A stretch of DNA of 64,000 bases from the NCBI RefSeq assembly GCF_003014755.1, contig NZ_PYAW01000002.1:186001-250000 (forward strand), given 5' to 3'. Both the position numbers and the translations under genes were made by a program. Under the pieces are notes generated by a model that made no database searches, was not told where the DNA came from, and was given only the letters and a program-made list of their open reading frames with translations. This document shows, piece by piece, positions 28,166-38,171 of the stretch; within the stretch, counting starts at the first letter, position 1; each line of letters opens with the position of its first letter. This DNA is from Chitinophaga niastensis. Its GTDB lineage: Bacteria > Bacteroidota > Bacteroidia > Chitinophagales > Chitinophagaceae.

Positions 28166-28185
28166 ATGATTCATTGTAGAATCAT
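28166..28185. promoter_or_regulatory. Short inverted repeat upstream of the polysaccharide operon
   Basis: ATGATTC (28166-28172) and GAATCAT (28179-28185) are exact complements separated by 6 bases, about 40 bp before the acyltransferase start. It could be an operator. No clear promoter consensus is seen next to it. Confidence 0.3.
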
Positions 28186-28391
28186 ATTGATAACAGTACT
28201 TTAGAGAAAATGGTTGACTGGCGTGGAGGCATGTGTTGGAAAGGATAAAATGAATAATAATAAGAAGAATGAACAAAATGAACGAAGAATGTTTAGCCAT
28301 TTTTTTTCAAATATTATTGCTGATGCATAATAGATTTCCTAATTCAGCGGAGTCTGCCATTATATACTAATCTAATAAGTATATTACACAT

Positions 28392-29267
28392 ATGATAAAT
28401 CAACTACGCCGGAGCGCCGCGGCAATAATTCTGATGCTTACTGTTTTATTTATCAATAGTGCCCGGGGGCAAAACAAACCATTGGAAAATTCGCTGCTAT
28501 GGGAAATCAGTGGAAACGGCCTGGAAAAGCCTTCTTATATATATGGTACCATCCACATGATTTGTGCAACAGATTTTTATATGCCGGAGAAAGTGAGCAG
28601 GGCTTTTGATAAAACCAGTCAGTTAATAATAGAAGCTAATATTTTTGATACCAGTGCCATCGCTAACATACAAAAGGAAATGTTGTCTGATGTACCCCTC
28701 AGTAAAAAATTAGCACCACAGGATTATGCCACTGTAGATTCCATACTGCAGCTGAAGTGTGGCATGTCGCTGAAATCCCTGGATAATTTTAAACTGACGA
28801 TGGTTGTATCTCTGCTGACTTACAAAGCATTTTCCTGTACTCCTGTTAAATCTTATGAAACTGAATTTATGAAAATGGCAAAAGATAAAAACATACGGGT
28901 GGATGCGCTGGAAACGGTATTGGAACAATTAAAACTGTTGAACGAAGCATATACAGATGAGATGGTCATCTCTGAAGTAAAATCATTTGACAGCTCCAAA
29001 ATTGCTATGAAAGAAATGGTGGCTTTTTATAAGTCAGAAGATCTCAACGGTCTGTATAAAAATATAACCAAAGCAGAGCTGATGGATAGTAATATGATGC
29101 ACTGGTTACTGGAAGTGAGGAATAACAACTGGGTGATGAAAATACCGGGGATGATGAAAAAAGAGAGTAGCTTCTTTGCTGTGGGGGCCGCCCATTTAGT
29201 TGGCGCCGGGGGCATATTACAACTCCTCAAAGCCAAAGGATACAAGGTGAAACCTGTCATGAATTAA
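28392..29267 (+). CDS. TraB/GumN family protein, exported
   Basis: 291 residues with a signal peptide ending near INSARG-QNK (about 26). The family motifs are GTIHM (about 52) near the N-terminus, a conserved glutamate in IIEAN, and VGAAHLVG near the C-terminus. TraB/GumN proteins share a Tiki-like putative metallopeptidase fold, but the bacterial members have no settled activity. GumN homologues lie next to xanthan genes in some bacteria, which makes the position beside a polysaccharide operon interesting, although this gene is on the other strand. A strong terminator follows. Confidence 0.88.
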   Translation: MINQLRRSAAAIILMLTVLFINSARGQNKPLENSLLWEISGNGLEKPSYIYGTIHMICATDFYMPEKVSRAFDKTSQLIIEANIFDTSAIANIQKEMLSDVPLSKKLAPQDYATVDSILQLKCGMSLKSLDNFKLTMVVSLLTYKAFSCTPVKSYETEFMKMAKDKNIRVDALETVLEQLKLLNEAYTDEMVISEVKSFDSSKIAMKEMVAFYKSEDLNGLYKNITKAELMDSNMMHWLLEVRNNNWVMKIPGMMKKESSFFAVGAAHLVGAGGILQLLKAKGYKVKPVMN

Positions 29268-29284
29268 GTGCTGTATTTCAATAT

Positions 29285-29327
29285 AAAAATAAAAGTCATC
29301 TGCAGGAGGCAGATGACTTTTATTTTT
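29285..29327. terminator. Bidirectional terminator, perfect 19-bp stem
   Basis: AAAAATAAAAGTCATCTGC (29285-29303) and its exact complement (29309-29327) enclose a 5-base loop. It lies between the convergent TraB/GumN and glycerophosphodiesterase genes and should end both transcripts. Confidence 0.92.
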
Positions 29328-29341
29328 ATCCTTTTTAGTAA

Positions 29342-30271
29342 CTACTCCTGGTAGCTTCCAACTATTTTAATTAACCTGTCCGGAGCATTGGTAATGATAC
29401 CATCTACACCATACGATAATAACCTTTTCAGATCTGCTTCTTCATCAACAGTCCATGGCAGTACTTCCACATGTTTTGCATGTGCTTCCTTTACCAGGTT
29501 GGCTGTAACCAGTTCGTAGTTAGGGCTGTAGATAGTAGGTGTAAACCCCAGTTTTTCAATATTAGCAGCAAAACTATCTCTGTTGCCTATGAGCAGGGCT
29601 GTTTTTTGTTTGGGAGATGACTGATGGAGCACCTGTAATGTCCTGATATCAAATGATTGAATGATTACTCTGTCGGCAATCTTTTTTTCTTTCACTACCG
29701 CCATCAATAAATTTACAAATTCCGCTGGTTGGGGATTGTAAGTACCATCGCCATCCGGTGAACTTTTAGTTTCCATATTGTAATACACCGGCTTCAGGTG
29801 ATGCAGCTTTACATAAGCTTCCACACTGTCTATCAGCGCGGCCAGTAATGGTTTATGTACCATCATTTTTTGCTGCTGTGGAAAGCGGGGATGTGGTTTG
29901 GTACCTGCATCATATTTTTGGATGCTGTCGTAAGTCATTTTGTATAACGCCAGGCTTTTTTCTTCTGCCTTTGTAATATCTGTGCCATCGGGCTTGCGCA
30001 TAAATTCAGCAGACATATACGTATCATGCGATACCGCTACTTTATTATCGGAAGTGATAATACAGTCCAGTTCGAGGGTGCGGGCCCCCAGCTTCACGGC
30101 ATTGAGCATAGCAGGAATGGTATTTTCCGGCATGAGGGCCATACCGCCACGATGCGCCTGTACATCCGGTTTTTGTTGAGCGGTAGCACCGGTTGCCAGC
30201 AAGCTTCCACCAAGTAATAAAACAACAATACGGTTCATATAAGACTTAATTTTTTTTGATGAGCTATTCAT
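29342..30271 (-). CDS. Glycerophosphodiester phosphodiesterase, exported
   Basis: 309 residues with a signal peptide (cleavage near ATGATA-QQK, about 32). The GDPD active site is present: His40-Arg41 in AHRGG, Glu67 and Asp69 in LELD, and His82 in SHD. It hydrolyses glycerophosphodiesters to glycerol-3-phosphate and an alcohol in the periplasm. It starts 7 bp after susD, so it is the third gene of a SusC-SusD-GDPD operon. A second ATG at 30238 is possible, giving a shorter N-region. Confidence 0.92.
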   Translation of the reverse strand: MNSSSKKIKSYMNRIVVLLLGGSLLATGATAQQKPDVQAHRGGMALMPENTIPAMLNAVKLGARTLELDCIITSDNKVAVSHDTYMSAEFMRKPDGTDITKAEEKSLALYKMTYDSIQKYDAGTKPHPRFPQQQKMMVHKPLLAALIDSVEAYVKLHHLKPVYYNMETKSSPDGDGTYNPQPAEFVNLLMAVVKEKKIADRVIIQSFDIRTLQVLHQSSPKQKTALLIGNRDSFAANIEKLGFTPTIYSPNYELVTANLVKEAHAKHVEVLPWTVDEEADLKRLLSYGVDGIITNAPDRLIKIVGSYQE

Positions 30272-30278
30272 ACGTAAG

Positions 30279-31856
30279 TTATTTCAATAACCACATTTTT
30301 CCATTGATATCATCTACATTATTATACTGTGCAATAGCAGCGTTATAATTAGCTGTATTGGCAGACTGGTCATCTGCGGAGTATTTATACCGCAGGGCAA
30401 TTTTTCCGTTATTACCGGTACCCACACCAGTGGTAAATACGGGTACGCCTGTACGACGCCAGTTGTAATAAGGCTCTAAGCCACTGTTAAGAAAGAACGC
30501 CAGGTATTTCTGCTGCAGGATCTGTGTTAACCCGTTAGCATTATTACCTGCATATTGCACCGCAGGTTGACTGTAATAGGTATTATAATCAACATTTACA
30601 GGTGTAGTAACATAAGGCCCTGTAACCGGAATACCCGGAGGCAGGGAATAGGCGGTAATAGTGCCTTTCAGCGGAATGGCATAGAACGCCATAGATGATT
30701 TTATACCCAGGTTGTAATACGCTGCTGCATCGCCCGCAGGGCCGGCACTGATCCACCCCCTGTTAATTGCTTCTGCAATGTTGAAGCACATTTCCGTGTA
30801 CCCGATAATGGGTGTAGGCTCGCCGGTATAACCAGAAAAATAGCGCCAGCGGTTAATATAGCTTAGTTTGCCACCGCCGTTCTGGCTGGCCAATATACCC
30901 ATATCCAAACCGGGATCGCCACCCTGAAATGCTGCAAAGTCACCGGCAGTAACGCTGCCGGATACCAGCCCCGGTGCAGGATCTGTGGTAACAAATACCC
31001 TTGGATCCTTTAATTGTGTGAGCAGGCCCACATAAGTAGCTGAGCTGTTGTTGAGCGCACCATTTGCAAATGTTTCCTTATTCAAAGGGTATTTGTTGGT
31101 AGGATTCAGCCAGATATATTGCAGGTTATCAGCAGTACTTTCCATCACCGGGTATGCAGCCGGGTTGTTCACAATGGTATTGAACTGTGAAGCCAGGTTC
31201 AGATCAGCATCGCTGCCGGCCTTTTTACTCAGATGGATCAATAATCTCAGGCGAAAAGTATTCACTGCTTTTTGCCATTTTTTCAGATTATTGGAGAAAT
31301 ACATATCGCCGGCCAATGTGAGGTCGTTATTGGCAATCAGTTGCGTGAGTTCTGTATTGGCGCTGTCCAGCCATAAAAAAGATTGCTGAAAAACGGCTTT
31401 CTGTACATCATATTTCGGGGTAAGCATCGCAGCGCCCTGGAGTGCCTGCGACATGGGGATGTCGCCCATTTGAAGGCTCATTCTTGAAAACAGGTAAGCC
31501 CTGAAAAACTTCCCCAGGGTATGGTAAGGGTTCAGTGGTCTTGCACCAAAAGCAAGGGCCTGCCCCTCCATATTGATTACATTGGTGAGCGTAGCATATA
31601 AATTATCGCCGGAGCCAAAGAGATATTGATTATTACCGAAATAAGAATTGTTCTGCAACTGAAACTGGTTGGTTCTGTCCAGCTGCCCACCGGGAGCATC
31701 TACCATGCCACTGAGGATACCATTAAATAACAGTGACGGCTGCACGGAGAGCGGTTTGTTTTTATTGACATACAGGTCATCAAAGCTTTTTTTACAGCTG
31801 GTGATTACCAATGCCAGACAGGCGAGGGTCAATATATTTTTGAAAGATGATTTCAT
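30279..31856 (-). CDS. susD: SusD/RagB-family outer-membrane lipoprotein
   Basis: 525 residues from the preferred ATG at 31856; an ATG four codons upstream (31868) is also possible. The lipoprotein signal is LALVITSC-KK. KSFDDLYVNKNKP near the start and the helix-rich, TPR-like remainder fit the SusD-like group 2 family. It sits on the surface as a lid of the SusC barrel and captures the substrate. The gene is 15 bp after susC (3 bp if 31868 is used) and followed by a glycerophosphodiesterase, so the substrate may be a phosphodiester-containing compound rather than a plain glycan. Confidence 0.92.
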   Translation of the reverse strand: MKSSFKNILTLACLALVITSCKKSFDDLYVNKNKPLSVQPSLLFNGILSGMVDAPGGQLDRTNQFQLQNNSYFGNNQYLFGSGDNLYATLTNVINMEGQALAFGARPLNPYHTLGKFFRAYLFSRMSLQMGDIPMSQALQGAAMLTPKYDVQKAVFQQSFLWLDSANTELTQLIANNDLTLAGDMYFSNNLKKWQKAVNTFRLRLLIHLSKKAGSDADLNLASQFNTIVNNPAAYPVMESTADNLQYIWLNPTNKYPLNKETFANGALNNSSATYVGLLTQLKDPRVFVTTDPAPGLVSGSVTAGDFAAFQGGDPGLDMGILASQNGGGKLSYINRWRYFSGYTGEPTPIIGYTEMCFNIAEAINRGWISAGPAGDAAAYYNLGIKSSMAFYAIPLKGTITAYSLPPGIPVTGPYVTTPVNVDYNTYYSQPAVQYAGNNANGLTQILQQKYLAFFLNSGLEPYYNWRRTGVPVFTTGVGTGNNGKIALRYKYSADDQSANTANYNAAIAQYNNVDDINGKMWLLK

Positions 31857-31871
31857 AAAATGAAGCATAAT

Positions 31872-34800
31872 TTAGAATAATACATTTACGTTAAAGCCAT
31901 ATCTGCGTGTCGTAGGCGTTTGCAGTGCAGACGCGGCACTGGCAGTGTTATACTGTTCCACATCAATGCCTTTGTATTTATTTCCTTTATAGAAATACAA
32001 CAGGTTTCTACCTACCAGCGACAGTGTTAAACGACTGATCAAAGTTTTGTTTAACCAGCGCTGTGGCAGATTGTAGCCAATCACTACTTCTCTTAATTTT
32101 GCATAGGTTTTGCTGGTGAGCATCCCTTCCTGTATCTGCCCGTAATATTGTGTGGCCCAGCTTTGTACCGTGCTGGTAGATTTGTTGGGTGCAAATTGCA
32201 GATCCTTATAGTTGGTAATATTTCCATAGTTGTCGTAAGTAATGGCAGTGCCATTTGATACCTGTACCCCATCTCCTACATAAGCACCTTTGTAGCTGCT
32301 TACACCTGCATTGGCATCATCATCTAATCTCGATTTTCCGATAGCACCTTCCACAGTGGCAATATTGGCGCCGCCCTGCATGGTTAAGGAATACAGGCGA
32401 TTACTGATTACGCCGCCCACACTGCCATCAAACTGAAAACTAACATTGAAATTTTTGTACCGGAAATTGTTGCTTATTGACCACATGTAATCCGCATTCA
32501 TATAACCCAGGAATTGAGGGTATGGATTTTTTAATGGTTTACCACCGGCATCATATACAATCTGCCCATCCTGTGTTTTTACAAAACCTGTTGCATATAA
32601 TTTATCTGTTCTGTCGCCTTTTCTGAAATAGGTTTTATAATTGGTTTGTCCCGGAGGCAACTCATCGTATACTTCTTTAAATGTAGACCAGTTGGCCATT
32701 ACATCCCAGCTAAAACTTTGCGTTTTTATAGCGGTTCCTGTGAGAGATAGCTCGTATCCAGTTTTCCTTGTTTTCAGTGCATTGATGTAATACGTTGTAT
32801 AGCCGGTAGCAGGTGTTATAGCATTGGGTAGTATCTGCGGGCCATCAATGTATTGAAAAGCGGTAGCACTCAGTCCCAGTCGGTTTCGCAAAACTTTTAC
32901 ATCTATCCCTTCTTCAAAATTCACCCGGTTAAAGGTTTTGATGTTAGGATCAAAAATGCTGGGAGCGGAGGTAGCCGCGGTTACATTATTATATGGCTTA
33001 TTGGTAGAATAAAAAGACTGCAACGAGTAATCAGGACCGCCATACGGGCTGATATAGTTATTGCCATACTGCGAGAAATTGGTATTCAAAGAATTGGCAG
33101 TAGACCCATTTAACTGGGTGTAGGTATTGTATGGTGTAGCACCAATACCAGTGGCAGTAGCATCACCGTGCACGGAAGCATAGGAGCCACGGATCTTCAG
33201 GAATGAAATCACCGATGGCAGCTTTATGTAATCGGAGAGCACCGAGGCAGCAGATACACTGGGATAAAAATAGATCCTGCCACTGCTGGGTACTGCTGAT
33301 GACTTATCAATTCTTCCGGTACCGGAAAGCGTAGCGTACCGGCCAATAGAGACATCCATAGCGGCGTATCCACTGAGTACCCTCATGGCTGAACTGAAAT
33401 TATTGGTCATTAAAGCATTGAGCGAATTATTGAAATTGTATACAGTAGGTACTACGAGATAATCTGTAGAAGTAAAATTAGAATTGTAGGTAAATGCTCT
33501 TAAACTTCCGCCAGCAAGGCCTGATACACTGATTAAATGATTGATCCTGTAATTATAGTTCAGTTGTATATCAGAATTGCTTTCAAACATGTTGCGCCTG
33601 TCTTCCCGGTAGTCGCCCTGTCCCAGTGTTCTGGCGTATGTGTAGGCGCCCCATGGCATCTGTTCTGTACGAAGCAGGCTATACGTACTTATCTGTGTAC
33701 GACCTGTTACATCCAGGTGATCATTGAGTTTGTAGTTTAATGACAGATAACCATTGATATCTGTTTTGTAATGTCCTCTCAGCCAATCTTCCACCATCAT
33801 CCAGGGATTATTGTAGTGAACATGCTCCGGAAATACGATTTTTACATCTTTTTGACCCGGCTGCCATTTGCCCCTGATGTCCGGTGCAGCTACATTCCAT
33901 TCATCACCCGTCCATACAGACAGGTTGTAGATTAAACTGTTAGGACCATACGTTACATCCGGGATGTTAGGCGTATAGGTTCTGCTGAAGTTAACATCCG
34001 AATTGAATGTTAACCGGGGTGTAATTTTATAGGTAGCGGTTGTATTAAAGTTAACCACATCTACGCCGGTATTAGGTACAATGCCGGTTTGGTGAGATTG
34101 TGATACGGAGAAACGCATCGCATATTTTTCACCAGTTGCAGATAACGACAGGTTGTTGGTAGACTGAAAGCCCGACCGGAGAAATCTTTCCAGGTTGCTT
34201 TTACCATTTACATATCCGCGGTTGTTATAGGGAGCAGGTTTGATGTGTCCTTTATAATTCAGGTCGCCGAAAGTGGTAGTGTAGGTTTGGGTAGGATCGT
34301 ACTCCCCATCGTATTGTGGCAGTAACTGTCCGCGGAATTTAGGCCCCCATAGCTGGTACTGTGCATCCTGCAGGCCACCGCCAAAACCATCAGCGTAGGC
34401 ATACTGGCCGTACATGCCGCCACCATATTCATGCTGTGTGTGAGGCATGGCAATGAAGCCTTTATCAACAGAATTGGTAGAATTGAATTCTACCGACAAT
34501 CCCTTTTTATTACCTGCTTTTTTTGTAGTAATCAGTATGGCACCATATTGTGCGCGGCTACCATACAGTGCAGCAGCAGCGGGCCCTTTCAGTACACTAT
34601 AGCTTTCTATATCATCCGGACTGATGTTCCATGTATCGGAGCTGATTGGTACACCATCTACTACAAATAATGTGATCTGATTGCCTCTCATTACCAGGGA
34701 GGGTGTACCCAGCATTTCTGTACTGGCAGCCACAGAAAGGCCGGCTACTTTACCGGTAAGACCTGTAATAGGATTGGCATCCCTTGCTTTTACCAGATCA

Positions 34801-35252
34801 GCACCTTTTACTTCCTGTACGGAGTACCCAATCTTTTTTAATTCTTTTTTTACACCTAATGCAGTTACTACCACTTCACTCAGCGCTTTGGTATCTTCCT
34901 GTAATTTTATCTGCAGGGTGTTATTAGTACTTTGTGCATTTACTTCAAATCCTTTGTACGTGCCAGGGAGATATCCCATGAAAGTAAAAGTGAAATCATA
35001 CTTGTTTCCTGTAATTAATTTTTTAAATGAAAAAACGCCTGCGGCATCTGTTACGGCTGAATAATGCTGATGCGTGTTTTGACTGATCGCCTGTACACTT
35101 ACACCAGGTAGTGTTTCACCTTTGTCGCTAAGAACAGTACCGGTTAATTCAGACAGGTTTTCCTGCGAGAAAGCAGCTTGTCCAAGGAGCAGTACAAACA
35201 GGCATGTTAGCAGTCCGATTTTTTTTCGGAGTTGTTTGTTTTTTGGTTTCAT
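31872..35252 (-). CDS. susC: SusC/RagA-family TonB-dependent outer-membrane transporter
   Basis: 1126 residues from the ATG at 35252, chosen because MKPKNKQLRKK starts a normal signal peptide ending at AAFS-QEN. A carboxypeptidase-D-like domain (LTGTVLSDKGETLPGVSV) follows, then the TonB box region (ALSEVVVTALG), the plug (GLTGKVAGLSV, LFVVDGVPI, SYSVLKGPAAAALYGSRA) and a long beta-barrel ending in phenylalanine (VNVLF). It imports a substrate captured by SusD using TonB energy. No sigma/anti-sigma pair is adjacent. Confidence 0.95.
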   Translation of the reverse strand: MKPKNKQLRKKIGLLTCLFVLLLGQAAFSQENLSELTGTVLSDKGETLPGVSVQAISQNTHQHYSAVTDAAGVFSFKKLITGNKYDFTFTFMGYLPGTYKGFEVNAQSTNNTLQIKLQEDTKALSEVVVTALGVKKELKKIGYSVQEVKGADLVKARDANPITGLTGKVAGLSVAASTEMLGTPSLVMRGNQITLFVVDGVPISSDTWNISPDDIESYSVLKGPAAAALYGSRAQYGAILITTKKAGNKKGLSVEFNSTNSVDKGFIAMPHTQHEYGGGMYGQYAYADGFGGGLQDAQYQLWGPKFRGQLLPQYDGEYDPTQTYTTTFGDLNYKGHIKPAPYNNRGYVNGKSNLERFLRSGFQSTNNLSLSATGEKYAMRFSVSQSHQTGIVPNTGVDVVNFNTTATYKITPRLTFNSDVNFSRTYTPNIPDVTYGPNSLIYNLSVWTGDEWNVAAPDIRGKWQPGQKDVKIVFPEHVHYNNPWMMVEDWLRGHYKTDINGYLSLNYKLNDHLDVTGRTQISTYSLLRTEQMPWGAYTYARTLGQGDYREDRRNMFESNSDIQLNYNYRINHLISVSGLAGGSLRAFTYNSNFTSTDYLVVPTVYNFNNSLNALMTNNFSSAMRVLSGYAAMDVSIGRYATLSGTGRIDKSSAVPSSGRIYFYPSVSAASVLSDYIKLPSVISFLKIRGSYASVHGDATATGIGATPYNTYTQLNGSTANSLNTNFSQYGNNYISPYGGPDYSLQSFYSTNKPYNNVTAATSAPSIFDPNIKTFNRVNFEEGIDVKVLRNRLGLSATAFQYIDGPQILPNAITPATGYTTYYINALKTRKTGYELSLTGTAIKTQSFSWDVMANWSTFKEVYDELPPGQTNYKTYFRKGDRTDKLYATGFVKTQDGQIVYDAGGKPLKNPYPQFLGYMNADYMWSISNNFRYKNFNVSFQFDGSVGGVISNRLYSLTMQGGANIATVEGAIGKSRLDDDANAGVSSYKGAYVGDGVQVSNGTAITYDNYGNITNYKDLQFAPNKSTSTVQSWATQYYGQIQEGMLTSKTYAKLREVVIGYNLPQRWLNKTLISRLTLSLVGRNLLYFYKGNKYKGIDVEQYNTASAASALQTPTTRRYGFNVNVLF

Positions 35253-35727
35253 AATGTTTTTGATGATATTAATGAGTGTGCATAGAATGCCCTTTGCAGG
35301 TTTTACCACCTGCATTACTTTTATGATAAGGTTGTTGTTTATTAACTTTACTTATGCGCTTGCATCTACACAATAGTTATCCGGCGTTGTAATCCGACGG
35401 TAAAATTTCTCTCCGGGATTATGCAAAGGGAATTATAAATGAGTAATCAACAAGGTTATATTAATGTTAAGGGAGTGGGCGGATTGGTATGGATTTCTGT
35501 GTTGGTAAATTCTTTTAAAACCGGGTTAAACATTCTTTCTTAATAATTCTCATTTAAAAAATGAAGGAGTTATGAATACTCCCAAAAATCTTTCTCTTTC
35601 GTTATAGCCATATACACATCGCATTAAAAATAAACCAGGCGCCTGGAGGTGAGGATTGGGAATATTTATGTGTAGGATATATTTTAAAAGCAATGTAAAT
35701 TTATAGCTTACTCAGCGAAAACGAACA
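35253..35727. other. 475-bp divergent intergenic region
   Basis: It separates susC from a divergent secreted protein gene and must carry both promoters. TATATTTT at 35678-35685 resembles a -7 box for the plus-strand gene, but no matching -33 is seen. No gene, tRNA or strong hairpin was found. Confidence 0.4.
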
Positions 35728-38088
35728 ATGAAAAAACTGATCAGCTATAGCTTTCAATTGCTACTGCTTCTTTCGGCGATCCCGGTTAATGCGCAATCAA
35801 AATTACTAAGTGATGCCAACTGGAAAGCAGCTATCAACACAAATGGTCACCTGACATCCCTGCTTGTTAAAAACAATACCGGATGGGACAGTATCCCTGT
35901 GCTGGCAGATACTTTGCCCGGCATCTCCTGGTATTATGTGCAAAACAAACAGGCCATACCCGTAACATTACAGGAAAATGGACCCTTTACTTATAGCGGA
36001 CAAACCGGCGCTATTCGTTTTAAGCTACAGTATGCGGTGGAAAATCAGCATTTTATTGTAAAAGCTACGGTGTCTAATAATGGGAGTACCAGTTTTCAAC
36101 CGGAGAAATTGGGCCTGCAGATGGGTATCAGTAATTATATGGCTGGTTATCCACAGTGGGAAAAGGTATATTTTCCTACCATGCTGCGATGTGAGAAAAC
36201 ACATTTTACCGGCTACCTTACAACACCTACAGGCAAAATATTATTGGTGGCATCGCCGGATGCTGTGGCATCCTGGAGCCTTTCGTATAATTTTGGTTAT
36301 GGCGATAAAGCTATTTTTTTCTGGGGACACCGGATCTATTCCTTCAATATGGATCTCCTGAATACATTGCCTTTACCCGAAAGACATCCGCAGGAACTTA
36401 CTGCATTAAAGCCCGGTGAAACCAGAACCTGGACTATTTACTTCAAATCAATCGGACAGCTTGCTGCAGTAGAAAAGGAATTATCCCTGCTTATAAATGC
36501 GCCATCATTCGATATTCCACAAACAACCCTGGAAGAGGGAAGTGCTTTTAACTTTACGATAAACGGAAGCAACCTGCAATCGCTTACCGTTAAAACGCCT
36601 TCCGGCAAACAGCAACAGCTGCCGTTACATAAGAACAATATTTATCTTCCGCAGGAAGGCGCCGGTGTATATATTATCACTGCCATCAATGCAGCGGGTA
36701 AGTCTACCGAAGCTATGATCAGTATACATAAGCCCTGGAGCTGGTATCTGCAACAGGCGCGACTCGCCGCATTAAAGTATACCCAAAAGGCAAGCTGGAA
36801 TTGTGAAAACTGGTATGGCTTTTATTCTGCCTATCTCGCGCAGCAGTATTTCCCGGATAAACAATTGCGGGAAAAAACAGATGAAAGATTTAACCAGGTA
36901 ATGGGATTAATGTACAGCCCGCAATGGCTGCCTACAGAAAATAAAAGCCGTATCCAGAATCATAGCACCACCATCGGAATATTAGTGGATAAGTATAAGT
37001 CGTCCGGTAATATAGCTGACCTGGAAGCTGCTGCTACATTGGCCGACTGGATCATTCAGCATTCTCAGAGTGCGGACGGTGCATATCGCAATGGGCATAC
37101 ACACTACACAAGTGTTATTTATGTTGCTAAAAGCATCATGGAATTAATGGTGGAAGAAAAAAAACGAGCCGCATGGAAAGAACGTTACAGCAGGCATTAT
37201 GCGTCTGTTAAACGCGCTATTGATCAGCTGATGGGAGGGATGAGCGTAATTGACACCGAGGGAGAATTAACACTGGAGGATGGGATGATTTCCTGCACAG
37301 CCTTGCAGATAGGCGCATTTGCATTACTGCAGGATAATGAAACAGAGAAAAAGAGGTATACAGCTATGATGCTGCGTTTTCTGGATACGCATAATTGTCT
37401 TACCCAGCTTGTTAAGCCCGACAGCCGGCAACGGGGCGGTACGCTTCGTTTCTGGGAAGCACAGTATGATGTGATGCTGGCCAATAACATGTTTAGTTCT
37501 CCTCATGGATGGACTGCCTGGAGAATATACGCCACCTATTACGCTTATCTGCTTACAGGTGAAGAAAAATGGCTGGTACAGACAATGAATGCATTAGGAA
37601 GTAGTGCGCAGCTTATCGATTTTAAGACAGGTGACCTTCGCTGGGCATTTGTAGGAGATCCATATATTAACACATTGCAAAGCAGTGCTAATTTTCCTAA
37701 TACCAGCGCTGATAAGTACAACAATAATCAATTCAAAACAGAAGAGGGAACTTTCAGGCCAATAGTGATAGGAGAACAATATGTTCCTATGGTAGCTGAT
37801 TGGTTTCATGCTAATTCATCCGACAATGATGTGCATGAAATTTTCAAATGCCTGGAGGAAGTGGCGCTTGCAGCGGCTTATGTACTGCAGCGAAAAGATG
37901 GTTCTCTGCTTACTTATAACTGTCATGCGCAACTACTGCAGGGTGTATTGTCAGTAACACCCGCTGAAGCAACAGTCAAAAAGGTGAACATAAATCTGAA
38001 CCGCTCCTGCAAGGTGACTATCAACTGGAATGCTGGAAAAGCTACCACGCTGCAAGTAACAGGAAGACGCTGGATCAATCAGGAATAG
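35728..38088 (+). CDS. Secreted protein with six-hairpin (alpha/alpha toroid)-like domain
   Basis: 786 residues; signal peptide cleaved near PVNA-QSK (about 22). Residues about 25-250 look like a beta-sandwich, 265-330 a small Ig-like domain (FTINGSNLQSLTV, GAGVYIITAINAAGK), and 340-700 are helix-rich with repeated aromatic motifs (NWYGFYSAYLAQQYF, HSTTIGILVDKY, GHTHYTSVIYVAKS, SSPHGWTAW, YYAYLLTGEEKW). This resembles six-hairpin glycosidases, lyases and related hydrolases, but I cannot name a family or catalytic residues. It is divergent from susC, so it could serve the same substrate. A terminator follows. Confidence 0.6.
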   Translation: MKKLISYSFQLLLLLSAIPVNAQSKLLSDANWKAAINTNGHLTSLLVKNNTGWDSIPVLADTLPGISWYYVQNKQAIPVTLQENGPFTYSGQTGAIRFKLQYAVENQHFIVKATVSNNGSTSFQPEKLGLQMGISNYMAGYPQWEKVYFPTMLRCEKTHFTGYLTTPTGKILLVASPDAVASWSLSYNFGYGDKAIFFWGHRIYSFNMDLLNTLPLPERHPQELTALKPGETRTWTIYFKSIGQLAAVEKELSLLINAPSFDIPQTTLEEGSAFNFTINGSNLQSLTVKTPSGKQQQLPLHKNNIYLPQEGAGVYIITAINAAGKSTEAMISIHKPWSWYLQQARLAALKYTQKASWNCENWYGFYSAYLAQQYFPDKQLREKTDERFNQVMGLMYSPQWLPTENKSRIQNHSTTIGILVDKYKSSGNIADLEAAATLADWIIQHSQSADGAYRNGHTHYTSVIYVAKSIMELMVEEKKRAAWKERYSRHYASVKRAIDQLMGGMSVIDTEGELTLEDGMISCTALQIGAFALLQDNETEKKRYTAMMLRFLDTHNCLTQLVKPDSRQRGGTLRFWEAQYDVMLANNMFSSPHGWTAWRIYATYYAYLLTGEEKWLVQTMNALGSSAQLIDFKTGDLRWAFVGDPYINTLQSSANFPNTSADKYNNNQFKTEEGTFRPIVIGEQYVPMVADWFHANSSDNDVHEIFKCLEEVALAAAYVLQRKDGSLLTYNCHAQLLQGVLSVTPAEATVKKVNINLNRSCKVTINWNAGKATTLQVTGRRWINQE

Positions 38089-38117
38089 TTATTCGGAATT
38101 GATCATCTATCTAAATG

Positions 38118-38163
38118 AAAAAAGCCGCCAATGCTTATCTGATAAGTATTGGCGGCTTTTTAG
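38118..38163. terminator. Bidirectional terminator
   Basis: AAAAAGCCGCCAATGCTTATC pairs with GATAAGTATTGGCGGCTTTTT with one G:T position and a 2-base loop. It lies between convergent genes. Confidence 0.92.
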
Positions 38164-38171
38164 TTATTTTT

